Assembly: GCF_026210795.1 (NCBI RefSeq)
Contig: NC_089445.1
Location: 1,054,001-1,118,000 of the forward strand
DNA length: 64,000 nucleotides
Direction of reading: 5' to 3'
From: Rhizophagus irregularis
Lineage: Eukaryota; Glomeromycota; Glomeromycetes; Glomerales; Glomeraceae
Under the pieces are notes generated by a model, which saw only the letters and a list, made by a program, of their open reading frames with translations, did not search any database and was not told the origin of the DNA. A program made the position numbers and the translations under genes. Below, piece after piece: positions 1 to 12,277 of the stretch. Numbering within the stretch: position 1 is the first letter of the stretch; every line of letters starts with the position of its first letter.

Positions 1-428
1 TTACTTACTATTAAAATTCTTAATCACATGGATAAAAATAAAAATATCTCAATTCGTTCGAAATATATTTAGAATTCTTATATTTTTTAATTATTTCATT
101 CAACTTCAAAAATAAATTTTTGTTATCGTTCCATAATCATATATATAATACGTTTGGTGTAATATATTGTTGCAATATAAATATTTTTCCTGTTTAATTA
201 ATATATAGTACAATATTACTAATCAATATTTTTATTTGAAAATTCTATTAATGGTTAAGGTTAGTGAAATATAAAGAGATTATTAAATATCATTATTCAA
301 AATTAGAGGTATAAGACTAATATCTTGTTTATTCGAATTTGGAAAAAGGAGTTCAAATTCTTAAAAACAAAAAAATATAATTTTTATTAATAGTTAATAT
401 GTGTTAAACAAAATAAAATATTTTATGT

Positions 429-677
429 TTAAAAAAAGGTGATAAAATACATATCAAAATAATGATACCATCTACTTTGATAAATGTAAATTTTCACAAT
501 GTCATTTTTTTTAAAGGATTGATAAGACCCTTTGCATGTATTATAAAAAACTTTCCATTTGAATTTTTCATAAGACTGTTGTCCTATTTTGAAAACTGCA
601 TCCTCAAACTCTGCTCCAGATTTTGAATCATTAAACTTGGTTTCTATTAGACAGAATACGCTCATAGTAGCAGCCAT
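429..677 (-). CDS. Small unknown protein, 82 aa; paralogue of the broken copy at 46,213
   Basis: I do not recognise this family. The ORF starts with two nearby Met codons; the second (MSVFCLIETKF) is the likely start because the related sequence at 46,213 on the other strand begins with MSVFFCLVESKF at the same point. The N-terminal 35 residues are conserved between the two (pattern SGxEFxDxVxxIGxQxYEKxK), then a basic segment follows (KNDIVKIYIY). No signal peptide or membrane segment is convincing. Conservation of the reading frame between distant copies is the only evidence for coding. The C-terminal 15-20 residues are aromatic-rich and may be read-through of an unrecognised intron. Function unknown. 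Confidence 0.45.
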   Translation of the reverse strand: MAATMSVFCLIETKFNDSKSGAEFEDAVFKIGQQSYEKFKWKVFYNTCKGSYQSFKKNDIVKIYIYQSRWYHYFDMYFITFF

Positions 678-931
678 TTTTATAATTTATTCTATTTTTA
701 TGAAAAAGATGACAGAAAATTTTTATAAATCAAAAGATTATTGATTATATTGATTTTTGATATTTGTCTTCTTTTTTTAGATTTTATCACAATCTCATCA
801 ATTCAAAAAACTTTTTAAAATAAGATGATGATTTCCTTATTAAGATTAATCACTTTTTTAAGAACGCTGTAAATAATGATCTGCAAATTCATATACATCA
901 TAAGATAGATTAAATATGGCGTACCGTACAA

Positions 932-1024
932 TATGGCCCGCCGTAAGCACGGAAAGGTTGATGAAAAATCATCATGGTGCATGATGATTTTTCATCAACC
1001 TTTCCGTGCTTACGGCGGGCCATA
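932..1024. repeat. Near-perfect hairpin / foldback element (45-nt arms, 3-nt loop)
   Basis: Bases 932-976 are the exact reverse complement of 980-1024, leaving a three-base loop. Weaker pairing continues outward through GTAC sequences with a two-base slip. The arms are markedly GC-richer (GGCCCGCCGTAAGC) than the surrounding AT-rich DNA. There is no ORF inside. It is most simply a small foldback element; a transcribed hairpin RNA is possible but nothing in the sequence shows a promoter for it. Confidence 0.8.
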
Positions 1025-1029
1025 GTACA

Positions 1030-1979
1030 ATGCTACTTGTTATAAAACAACATGTTTTTCATGTCGATCAACACAACAAGTGACTTTCCATTTATGGAAA
1101 TCAAATCCTTTTGGATTCCATTTATAGCGTCTTACCAATTATCTGGAGTTTAAAACATATCATGACTTTGATAATATCACCTTTTGTAATATGCAAAAAA
1201 ATCATTGAGAATTTTTTCTTTATAAGAGAATTTTTTAATAGGGAAGGTTTTTTTTTGATAGATAATTTTGTTAGAAAATTTTTTAAGGGGGGAGATTTTT
1301 TTGTTGATAAAGTATTTCATTAAAGAATTATTTTTTAATAGGAGGGGCTTTTTTTTTGATAAAGAATTTCTTTTGAGATTTTTTTTAATACTAGGTGAAA
1401 ATATTTGATAGATTATTTCGTTAGAAATTGATGGAGGATTTCTATTAGAAATTTTTCTTTAATAGAGGCGTTTCTTTTGACAATTTTGTTGGTTGAAAGG
1501 TTTTTTATAAGTGAGTCTTTTTTGATGTTATTTTATAATACTATATTTTCTTTTTTTTTTAATTAATATAATTAATCATTATTTGACAAAGTCAAATATT
1601 AGCCTAATCATAGATCATTACTAATTGATTGAATATGGGCCGAATTTTATTAAGGCCAAATATTCCTTTTTCGACCAATAAATTTAATGTATAAGTGGAT
1701 TAATACTGTAATTGTTATATAATTGAACTAACTTTATTAATTCATATTGCAATTGCGTCAGTAGATATTAAAAAAAAATCTTTGATCCCTATATTAGGAA
1801 ATATTAACAATTGAGGAAATGATGTAAGTCTTTTTTAAAAGAAATTTTTAAAATTTTTAATTATAATCTGGACTGATCATCAGAACAATCTGTGCGACAA
1901 TCCGATTTCTCATATATATATACTCCATACTCCTCAAAAATTTTTCTACTCTTTCATTACTTCTTTAATCGCAAAAGTT
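1030..1979. other. AT-rich intergenic DNA upstream of the CRN-like gene
   Basis: Between about 1,180 and 1,540 the + strand carries irregular repeats of a theme like GAATTTTTTT-AATAG-GGGAGG-TTTTTTTTGAT with spacings of 35-60 bp. They look like slippage-derived low-complexity sequence. The only ORF (1,111-1,323) is a product of these repeats and I do not treat it as a gene. A pyrimidine-rich stretch (1,905-1,975) directly precedes the ATG of the next gene and is plausible as its promoter and leader. Confidence 0.5.
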
Positions 1980-4900
1980 ATGTCATTTAACGTTGCAGGT
2001 TCCTCCACATCTGATCTTTCTTTATCGACAGTCAAGGAATTGAATACTCCAGAAAAACTTAATCGTTTTTTGAAAGGAAGACTAGAAAACATTGATACTC
2101 ATATAAATACCTTAACAGCTCAAGAGGTCGATGGCGTCGCTTTCCTTGAAATAACCCAAGAATATCTTACAAAAAATCTAGAAATACCCCTTGGCCCAGC
2201 CAAAAAAATCTTGAAGCTGATTAATGAAATTAAAGAAGGTGAACAATATTTCTTTTCTGTCATATTCGTCAACAATACCGAATACTTACTTATTCTTGTG
2301 CTTTTCTTTCCTGCTTCTTATCGCAAAACCCGCCCAAAAACATAATTGCGTTATCGTAGAACAATCCACTGCTGGTACGTGAGTCGTAATAAATTTAATT
2401 AACATGCGTGACCTGGCTTTATTTTTTCGCATTTCATTCATTATGATCTTTTTTTATATTAGGTATAGGAAGTTTAATATCTGGTATAGCAGGACTCCAA
2501 CTTCAAGGTAATTGATAGTTTTGGCATACACGAATTTTATTATGAAATGTCTGACTCATCCCATCTAACTGCAAAAAAAAAGATAAAAAAATATGGGTAC
2601 GCTATAATTATGAATACGTCTCTTTACCGGAAAGTGTCTTGAAAATAATGAGAGTATCCGATGTGAATGATCTGAAAAGGACGATCAAAGCCCAGCTTAA
2701 TATATCAGGAAATGTCACTATTCACCGTGGAAGTGAAACTTTGGAGGACAGTAAACTTGTCACGGAATTACACAATACGGAAGATAATGCATATGATATT
2801 ATAGTCACAGAAAATGGTATGCGTAACATGGGTTATTTCAAAATCTACACACTGATTTCTAACATTTTCCTCACTTGTCATCATTAGATGATGAAAGCTC
2901 TTCAAGTGATGAGAAAGAAGAAGGTAAGAATGTATACTAGAAACTTTGATGCATTATTAAGCAACTAGTTAATCAGCGCCCATCTTATAATTTTTTTGCA
3001 GATGCGAAGCAGATTGAACCAAATCGTATTGAAGAAGCATTTCAAGTTAAATACCAAGGCACAACCTTGGAAACTTTCTGTTCGCGACTAAAACTATTTC
3101 ATGATGAATGGTACCAGCAGATAAAACCATACGCCCCTTACTTAACAATCATACAAAGCTCTGGTTCTGGTAAAACACGGCTTGTGGGGGAGCTGAGAAC
3201 CAAGGGGATCTATATCCTGTACATTTGTGAAAGACATGAGTGTAGTTCTGGTTACCCTGCATCAACACCTTATGTTCAAAAAATTCTGGAAACGATTCGG
3301 GACTATAAATTTGGGGCCCTCTTATCAATAGCAATCAAAGAAATTAAGAATAAAAACTGGAGCGCAGAGGAGTTTTGGAATATTCAAATTAAAGATGATC
3401 ACAAAGCTGAGTGTAATGATTTCTGGCGAAGTGTCTTTAAATCATTATTACAACAAAAAAAACCTTCATCAGACTCTCGTGATGAAAATTTTGTGAAGAA
3501 ATTATTTCACAAAGCCTCTATAGTTTGTTGTATTGATGAGGCGCATGAATTACTTGCAAAGGCTACAAAGGCAAAAGATGATGAAACCTATTTTGTTAAA
3601 TGGAGACGACAAATTCGAGATATTTCGTGGGTTGGATTCTTTAATATCCTTCTCAGTACAAGTGGAAAGATTGGCAATTTCCTCCCTCCAGTGACACAAG
3701 ACACTAGATCTGCCAGATCACATGATTTCGTTATATTTCCTGCGTATTTAGATGTCAACACCATGGATGTATTAGCACCGCTTGCCGAAAATGTTGGTAA
3801 AGAATATGATTATACAAGGGTTGTTTATCTAGGAATTCCACTTTGGGGTTCCCTTGCTCAAGCCGGAGTTAGTCTTATAAACCTTGTTCACCTAGCTTCA
3901 CAAAAGATCCGCAATTTTAGTAAAAAGAATAATGATCATCTTGCGAATCTTGCATGTATGGCTTGCTCCTTATCTCTTGAGGTTTCCCCTCGAATTGCAG
4001 AAGTAGACAGCTTGATAGCATCCCATATGGCAACTGCATTAGGAGTTTCACTTGATCGTACAAGTATTCTTTGTACATATCCTTCTGATCCTATCCTTGC
4101 ATCCGGGGCACTTAAAGGTATTATTGATGTTGGTTGGGAAAATTGCTTGGACACACTGTTGGAACTGTTTAGTCGTGGAGTTGTAGAAGCGGGAGAAAGA
4201 GGAGAACTTGTTAATCGCATCTTATTTTCAAAAGCTTATGCAGATGCTGTGAGGGAATGTTTCCCTGACTCACCAGTAACATATTTGCAAAAAGTTCCTC
4301 TGAAATTATTTTTAAAGTCCTTATTACGCGAAGAAATAGATGGTCTTGATGAGTTACTTAATAGAATGGGTATTGATGAGGCAGAAATTGGTTTTAACCA
4401 TTGGACATCTTTGTTAGCTACCAATCAAAAATATGTGGAATCTGGGGGGATGAAGTTTCTAACAGCGAATCTTGTCATAGAAGCTTATCACCGCCACACT
4501 GCTTTCAAAATGCCATTAGGTTTTCCTGTTATTGATCATATCATTCCCTTCAAGTATAATGCTGGCTATGGTATTATTTCAATTAAAACAAGAATTCAAA
4601 AAAAAACAACCTTTGGTGCTAAGGATATTTCTTCTTTAATACATCCATTAAATTCCTTTGGTAAATGGAAGAAGGGTTATAAGATTCTAGGCATTTACAT
4701 CGATCTTGGCTTAGATAGAGAGAACGCGGTTGAATCAAAAGCAGAATTAAAGAGTAGAAATGCTCCACAAACGCGATCAAAAAATAAAAATAATGAAGAT
4801 AAGAAAGATGTAAAGAACGATTATGATCAAATTATTTATATTCAAGGCGTCGGATCTTTCAAATGTTGTGGTAAGGAAATTAGTGAAAGACTGTCTAAAA

Positions 4901-5049
4901 TACTTTTCACTCGTCCTTGGCCACTTGATACCCAATGGAGTGAGTTTGATGAAAAGACAGATTTAAAAAGGGAGGATGTTATCAAAACTTTTTTACCTCT
5001 TGTCTTCGAACAGAAACAGTCTTTGGTTGATAAATGGCAGTTAATATAA
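1980..5049 (+). CDS. Crinkler (CRN)-like protein: SAM domain, Ubl-like header, P-loop NTPase, PD-(D/E)XK-like nuclease
   Basis: I predict six exons: 1980-2238, 2360-2374, 2463-2507, 2583-2816, 2888-2923 and 3002-5049. All junctions are GT-AG and keep one frame, giving 878 residues. Residues about 20-86 resemble a SAM domain. Residues about 107-184 resemble the ubiquitin-like CRN header. An acidic Ser-rich linker (exon 5) follows. Walker A is SSGSGKTR (Lys254) and Walker B is CIDEAH (373-378). Near residue 708, IDHIIPF followed by ISIKTR (Lys725) resembles the D...xIK core of PD-(D/E)XK nucleases. This fits the architecture described for CRN/CR-toxin proteins: header, NTPase, nuclease effector. 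Family members act in the nucleus of host or of rival cells; which applies here is unknown. There is no N-terminal signal peptide. The body is less AT-rich than its flanks. Weakest points: the A-rich acceptor of intron 3 and the 15-nt exon 2. Confidence 0.8.
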
Positions 5050-6440
5050 TATTTATAAATTTATAATAAGAAATGAAGCCGTTAAGTATTAATATAATAT
5101 TTTCAATAATTAGAATAAAGTTATAATAAAGCATTGGTTCGTTCGCCTAATTGGGCTTATATTTTTACATTTTCCCAATGTTTACAAAGTGATTATATAT
5201 TGATATACGATACAAGTTAACATCATACCACCATATCTACTATATGATAATTGTTTTCCTGTGTGACAGTCACGTTTAGATTACATATTTATATCTGTGT
5301 TCCCGTAACGTTTAGACTACTATTTATACCTGTGTATCCGTAACGTTTAGACTACGAATTTATACCTGTGCACCCGAAAGACTGTATAAAATCGTGTATA
5401 ACATTTAACCGTCATACCGATCACGTGTATGTTTATCTGACGTTGCGGAGCAACGGGTTCAACGGCTAGTACAGTATAAAAAAATGTGTTATTGCAAAGC
5501 AATTCCTGCCTTAGTGATAAAAATGCCAAAAAAAATTACATGACCGATCGTTACTTAGGGCCGAATTGTCTCACATCACTAATAAGTTAGGTGATAAATA
5601 TGAATTTTGATCGACATACCAATTAACAAAATAGTGATAATAGTGATAATTTTGGAGTAATGCATGATGACGTTTATTTTTATTTCGCATTTAAGCCAAT
5701 TGCCAAAGTCTTCACATGCTTTCAAAACTTGATTTCGCAAAGTTAAAACCTGTCGGGAATTGGTTTGGGAATTGGTTTTTTGGGGAAGGATATTCTTTTT
5801 TGGAAATGGTAATCTAAATATTAGAAAGGTTATTCGGTGAAATGACAAAAATAACTCTTGTTTAAGTTAGAAAAAAAAAGAAAATAATATATTTCCTATA
5901 TATTTTGTTAATATCATTAAAAAATTTTAAAAAAAATTTTTTATTATCGTAATTTTAATTCTTATTTATTTTATTACGGGTTCTATAGGACGTTCAAAAA
6001 AGGGGTAAATCAGCCGTCTCGCACAGTGGATACTACATAATTATATACAAGAACAACAAATTTCACTATCAGTAATTTTTATAAAGGTAAAACTTAGTTC
6101 ATTGGATTAATCCTATCGAGACGCGTCGAAAAGTGGTAGTCTATACTATCTATATCATCAGATATTAGCGTCTTGCGTTTAAAATAGCGAAATAATGTGG
6201 TCTGACATTCATTCTTGGAATAAGACAGATCATGCATGTAAATGACTTTTGAAATTCAAGAAAAGCAAAACCCATTTTTTTGCGCAATAAAATGGTTTAT
6301 TTGATAAAAGAATAAAATGATGATTACAGTATAGGATGAAAAAAATATGCGGAAAAATAATAACAAAATAATAAATATTCTTGCTTTATACAGTTAAAAA
6401 TTAAATATATGGCAAGTTATATATAATCATTAGCTAAAAA
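5050..6440. other. Intergenic DNA with short tandem repeats and the 3' flank shared by the kinase blocks
   Basis: The stretch holds a three-unit minisatellite (listed separately) and a short inverted repeat (CGTTGCGGAGCAACG, about 5,449-5,463). From about 6,110 on, it holds sequence clearly related to 17,040-17,200 and 26,240-26,470 (shared words include GTCGAAAGTGGTAGT, TTGGAATAA and GAATAAAATGATGAT). The latter is the conserved downstream flank of the kinase genes K1 and K2. No convincing gene is seen; the minus-strand ORFs at 5,347 and 5,579 have no support. Confidence 0.5.
5271..5376. repeat. Minisatellite, three units of 35-36 bp
   Basis: Three consecutive units begin with (TA)ACGTTTAGACTAC and end with TATACCTGTGTACCCG, at 5271-5305, 5306-5340 and 5341-5376. 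Units 2 and 3 are most alike, and the first has more differences. Confidence 0.85.
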
Positions 6441-6462
6441 TTATTTTAATTAACAATTATAA

Positions 6463-7781
6463 TTAGTCATGTCGGTTTAATAATTCAGGAAAATACAAAA
6501 GTCTGCTTATATAATATGCTTCTGGATGTATTTCTGGCTGAATATAATTCTTAGATAATTGAGAAATTATTTTATGTCTTTTTTCATCTGCAATAGAAAT
6601 ATCGTTCGAAATTTCTGAAGGATTTGGGTCGTCACAAATTAAGATAATCCATTCTCCCAATTTTTCGTTTAAATAAAATGCAGTCGGTCTGTTCTCTGGT
6701 TCATTATCCCAACATTGTTGCATTAAATCTGCATAAAATTTTGGTGTATCATCCGGAATTTCAAGTCTTTTACCATCACAAATATCTTTTGCTAAATTGA
6801 TATCATGAGCTCTATTATGCCAAGGTCTTTTTCCAGTTGTAAGTATATTCATAATAATACCAAATGAATATATATCAGAAGCAGTACTATAATCTTCACC
6901 ACGTAAAACTTCAGGCGCAATATATGGTAGAACTCCATATATCTGACCTGATTTTTTATTTTCATGATAATAACATGGTCCATAAAGACCCACGTCACCA
7001 ATACGAGCGTCTGTAGAAATTTTCTTATCTTCAATAAGTAAATTTCCTCCATGAAGATTTTTATGTACTTTTCCTTCAGTATGGATTCTTTCAAGACCTC
7101 CAGCAATGCCCCATAACATATCAATCATATCACGCCAGAAAAGAATTCCACTAGAACGATCAAGGCATTGGTATAAATTACCGTTTTCGTAATATTTCAT
7201 GACAATCATATAATTAGATGTAGGTGCTTTTGTAATCCCGAATGTTTCGGCTAATGAAGCCGATTGCAAACATTTGTGATACGCTTTAATCTATTAAAAA
7301 AGATATATGAAATTTAAATTAGAACGCAAACAATTGTACCATAATTAACACAAACCTGGCCAATATAAGAACTTGAAATGTTTTGTGAATTATCAAGAAG
7401 TTTCAAGGCAACGTTCATTGGACCGGCTCTAGTCCATTCTTGAGCACCATCATCCCAAATCCATCGAGGCCCTTCCATCCAAAGAGCTGAATAGGTACTA
7501 CCAAATCCACCACTGCCAATATATTTTACCATTTCAAATTTATCAAATGGGATCCATTCCAAGTAATCACAAGTTTGGGAGGCATTTAATTGAGTATGAT
7601 GAATCAACTCATCAATCTCTTTATTTTCCGAAGTCCAATAAGGAAAATTTTCTTTCATAGAATTAGTTTCACAATCCTTACACCATCCAAATGAAATTCT
7701 GGGCTTTCCGCATTCTGGACAATCTTTAAGTTCTCTTGGGACAAACTTATTTTCTTGTTGATAAAATAAATCTTCCTCCAT
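6463..7781 (-). CDS. K1: TKL-like (pseudo)kinase with N-terminal zinc ribbon, 417 aa
   Basis: Two exons, 7781-7356 and 7290-6463, with a 65-bp GT-AG intron; the reading frame continues through it. The zinc ribbon is C21-x2-C24-x9-C34-x2-C37, then WTSENKEIDELI, a signature I associate with the kinase family expanded in Rhizophagus. The kinase domain has glycine loop GSGGFGS (89-95), VALK Lys127, DVG in place of DFG (Asp241) and YIAPE (265-269). The catalytic-loop HRD is HKN (218-220), so the catalytic base Asp is Asn220. The usual alpha-C Glu position (family NEIK) reads GQIK. ATP and metal binding could survive, but normal phosphotransfer is doubtful, so a scaffold or decoy role is possible. 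Its 3' flank (6,110-6,330) and 5' flank (about 8,190) are shared with the block at 24,690-28,990. No signal peptide or membrane segment. Confidence 0.88.
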
Positions 7782-7799
7782 TTTAAAAATGGAAAGTAA

Positions 7800-10700
7800 T
7801 ATATAATACTACTACATGATGATTTATTTAATCAATATAATTACAGTTCTTGATATCGTAATTTAAAAACATTAAGATTATAAGAATCGTTATTACCTTA
7901 ATATAAATGCATAAGTATATTTTGCGCGAAAAAAAAAAAATGAATTACTTTATTATTATACGACACCTCAAAAACCGAAAAGATCAGAATTGGTGACGGT
8001 AAAAAGGTGAAAAGAAAAGAATCGTATTTATAACTTTTTCGTATCATTTAATTAATTATTACTTTCAAAATATATTTATTTATCTTTAAAAGAAGCCATT
8101 AAACTAACATTGTATATTGTACTTTGATGATCAATTTAGCAAAATCAATTTTTTTTTTTTGCAAATGAAAAGAAAATGAGCTAATTCAGTTTGTTGAAGT
8201 TAACAAAGTCGGTGGAAAAAGCCATTTAATTAGTACAGAGCTGACCATCCCATAATGAAATTAGATAAAGAAATTTAATCCTAGGTCTCAATCATAAAAG
8301 AGACGTAAATTAGGATCCGCAGTTCACTAGTGATACGATTTTGGTAAAAACTACAATTAATCTTGGTTAGATCGTCGTAACATACAAATAAACTTTCAAA
8401 GCATACTGGATTTTATTTTTAGTTCTTTTAATCAAATAATAGAAATAATGAAAATATTATCTAAAATCAATTTTTTACACAGTATTTTTTGATCCTGAAA
8501 ATATAATCAAAAATAAACATTGTCATTGCTTAATTTGCTTAATATTGATTTATTGTAATAAAAATAACAATAAATAAAGAAAACAATACTTCTAATTTTA
8601 GAAGCATTTCTTTTTTTGTTCTTTTCCCCTTATTTATATATTTAATAACGTAAATATCTAATTTTGAAACATATCAGCAGGTAAGATATTTATCCGTTCT
8701 TTGTCATTAATAATTATTGTCTAGTTTTAACAATTATTCTTTTTATGGAATTTACTAAAGTAATTTTAACCTAAATTCATTCAACTTTTGTAACACGTCA
8801 TTATCATTGCCCCATGTGCTTTAAAATAGTCCATTTTAGGACAAAGTAGGCGTAGATCATCAAGATCATCAATGAAAGAGCGATCCTTTCAAATTATACA
8901 TTAAAGTTTTTGTATTGTAAGGACCATGATCCAAAATGAAATTGGTAATAAATTATTATGATTACTCGCCACCTGAACTTAATGTTGACAAACATGAAGT
9001 TAGAAAAAATTCAATAATCAAAATAACTTGATTATCAGTTATTTGATAAAATTTTACAACCCATTTTCATCCTTTTGTGTTATCAACGTCTTGTCCGGAA
9101 GTCTGGAAAGCTAACGATCGAAAAAAAAGCCTAATAGGGAAACTGATTAAAGATAAAACAAACACTCCAGATTTATTCTTACTATCATATGATAGTAAAT
9201 ATAGCATGACTATCTGCTATGCTGTGGTCACACAACGGTAATAATAATGCTTTTTGTTCTATTTATTTATTTATTTATTATCTTGCATTTAATTAAAAAC
9301 CGTTTTATAAATCGCTTCTCACAAAAATGGTAAAAAATAAATTGTTATCTTTCATTAAGGTTCAAAATTAAAAAAAAAATCACATTTTTTTTTGGAAATA
9401 TAAGATTGTATAACACGTGTTTGTGTTACATGCCATACATCATGAGTCATTCGATATCTTATCTATGTTTAACTATAGTTTATTTTATTAGAAATGGTCA
9501 TTTGTAATCTAGTCTTTCAAAGCATAGAAATTTTACATTTACTTTTATACTTTATGCTTAAACGGTTAAGAGGAAAATTTTCTCTTTCTGTTCCAATAAA
9601 CCTTTATGATGATCATGAGTGGGGATTTCATTGAAATATAAAAAAAAATCTATTTTTATCGTAAGTTACATGAAGTTAAAAGCATTTCTTAACTGAATCG
9701 ATCTTATTTAAAAAATGAAATAGGATCAGTTGAATAAGTTGGTTGGGTATCGGGTTTAGTTTGCGTCTAATTTTAAAGACCACGGCTAATAAAAGTTTTT
9801 TTATTTATAACTCCTATTTTCTTATTTTCAACCAATAATAAATTTAGTAATTTTCTTATTTTCGTAATAATTGAAAAATTGATTATTATTTTTATTTTTA
9901 TATTTTTATTTTTCTATGCACCCCACAGCAAAATGCAGTAGTGGCAAATAGCATTTTTTTTTCCGCAAAAAAAAAAATTCTGTTCAAAATAAACGATATG
10001 CATATTAGGATGTGACATTGCGACAAATTGCAAACATCCTAAATCGTCATCCTGCAAAACGTGAGTATGTAAATGATAAACCACTTTTTTTATTTATAAT
10101 TTCGAAAATCTTGTTGCTATAGTAAAAAGTAGTGGGTAAATTAGTATTTCTTACAAATTTACTATGTGTTTTCCGATTGTCAATATCGCAATCAAACGAT
10201 ATAAAAATAAATTAGGAACCTACCTGGAAGTTGTACCATAAATTACAAAACAACAGTTGAGCTTACTTTTTAATTTATAACGCTTTGTATTTCGTTTCGA
10301 TTTACTAAATTGTGTGTTATGTATTTCAACATTGGTCACTCTGTTAATTTTTTAAACATTGAAATTTATTCCTAACTTAAGACTAATTAATAAAAGCAAT
10401 ATTTATATCGTCATTAATATAACAAACGGAAGAGAGAAATTTATTGGCTAAATTTATTTTGTACGACATTTACCACTCATTTACCTTGGAAAATTTTCCG
10501 CGATGTTTTTCAAAAAAAAAAATAAAGAGAAAAGGCATTTATCTTACAGCGCTTTAATGCGATGAAACGTATTTTTTTATTTTTACAAGATTTATTGTTA
10601 AATAAATTTATAATATCAGATATTATTTAATAAAATAAACATTTTCTGAATAATCCTAATGAAAACAACAAAATTAAAAACGTAGCATTCTAAAAACCAA

Positions 10701-11000
10701 ATATTTCACCTTTACACATGTTCTTGTTCCAAGTTTTCGTGAAAGTATTTCATTTAATAAAATAGAATATACAGCACGCGTTCATTTCAAGACAAAATAA
10801 GGAGAACTTGTGAAAATATTACACAATTAAAAATATGTCACGTTACAGAAAATTTAATTGGAATAAAATGAAACTGAATTCTATCGGAATGTCATTAAAA
10901 ATTTAAAATATAATCTCATTAAATGAATCAGAAAAGAAGGGTCAATGATTAATCATATATAATTACTCTAACCTTTATTTACAGTGTTATTGGTAACACT
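7800..11000. other. Gene-poor AT-rich DNA
   Basis: No ORF or RNA gene is supported. Sequence at about 8,190-8,280 (TTGAAGTTAACAAAGTCG, CATTTAATTAG) is related to 17,210-17,260 and 28,680-28,710, marking the conserved upstream flank of the kinase blocks. Weak similarity to 29,530-29,600 (around CATACATCA and GAGTCATT, near 9,430) suggests the shared flank once extended further. There is a short TTTA microsatellite at about 9,259-9,280. Confidence 0.5.
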
Positions 11001-11076
11001 TTATTCTAATGTGTGTTCTACTTACGTACGTACCATGTCGATCAGGGGATAATAGTTGTATCACACCACAGGTATC

Positions 11077-11206
11077 GGGACATTTCGCCGAAAGCCATTT
11101 CACCGAAAAATAATCTCTGGCCTGAATTATTTATAATTCTGCATAATGTTGGCCCTATTTTTCGGCGAAACGTCCTTTCGGCGAAATGGCTTTGGGCGAA
11201 ATGTAC
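11077..11206. mobile_element. Small foldback MITE with TTTCGCCGAAA motifs
   Basis: The ends are inverted copies: GACATTTCGCCGAAAGCCAT on the left pairs with the right end, which reads GGTACATTTCGCCCAAAGCC in reverse complement. Extra copies of the TTTCGCCGAAA motif are present in the right arm. The core carries GGCCTGAATTAT and CATAATGTTGGCC in opposite orientations. No coding capacity. Exact ends are uncertain because the arms are unequal. Confidence 0.7.
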
Positions 11207-11541
11207 CGTAAACCTTTATTACAAGTCCAGTCCCGTCCAAGATATTGTTCCAATTTATTGTCCGAGGCAGTAAGATATCCTCTTATAATGAAAATTTGTC
11301 CTGGACATCAACAATATCTTTATCCAAGTCCTGGACCATCCCATCTTGCCGCTAGAGCTGTACGAATTCATCTTGAAAATTTTTTTATCATATATACGCA
11401 AAATATACATTACTTCATTATATTAAAAATAATGATTATTGAATTCATTTTTTAAACATCTTACTAGCCCTAATAAAATTTTTTTTTGTATTTTTTTAAT
11501 GTATCTTTCATGTAAACCACATGTTAAACGTATATTATTAA

Positions 11542-12127
11542 TTGCCGATCCGCCTAAAATCGGCACTGCGTTACTAATAAAATTCGGGGATAATAGCGAT
11601 AATAAAAAAAAGCATTTTTTGCATCTCGCGCGCGAAATAAGTTTCAACCATTTTACAAACAGAAATATCATAAATACAATATTTTCTTTCATTTTATGAC
11701 AAGTCATATTTGCCAAAAAATTTTATAATTATATTTCTGTAACTGGTTTTCTTCAACTTTCACTTGTTTTTAATAATAAAAATGTTTCAAAAAAGCTTTT
11801 AAAAACAACTTTAGAAGCTAAAAATTATAGGTTTTTAATGTAAATAATGCAATATAGTAAAATGAAATATTGAAATTTCGTATATTTTAAGGTGTAAATC
11901 TGACGCGCGCGCATAGTAAACTCATTATTTTGCATACGAATGTATAACTTTTTTTTGCAAATTCGTTTTTTTCAAGTATTTTTTCAGTATATCTTATGAT
12001 TTTTTTTTATAGTCAATATGTCATCTATGAGATATCCTTTTTTGAAGTTTGTGTTCTAGCACAAAATCGGCAAATTTAACCCCGAATTTTATTAGTAACG
12101 CAGTGCCGATTTTAGGCGGATCTGCAA
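11542..12127. mobile_element. TTAA-flanked MITE, family A, copy 1 (586 bp)
   Basis: Inverted termini of about 48 bp (TTGCCGATCCGCCTAAAATC and onward) are nearly identical at both ends. The element is flanked by TTAA at 11,538-11,541 and 12,128-12,131. TTAA target duplication is the hallmark of piggyBac-type transposases. The element has no transposase ORF, so it would be non-autonomous. An internal ATCTGACGCGCGCG word recurs in the copies at 20,147 and (partly) 22,071. Confidence 0.85.
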
Positions 12128-12277
12128 TTAAGAAAGTATCTTTTTTTTATTCGATTAGTTCACAATTATCATTTATCAGTACATGATCATATTCATTGGT
12201 TAGAATATAAAGAAATAAGGAAATAAAATAAGAAATAATATTATTAATATGGAGACAAAAAAAATTATGTAAAATTA

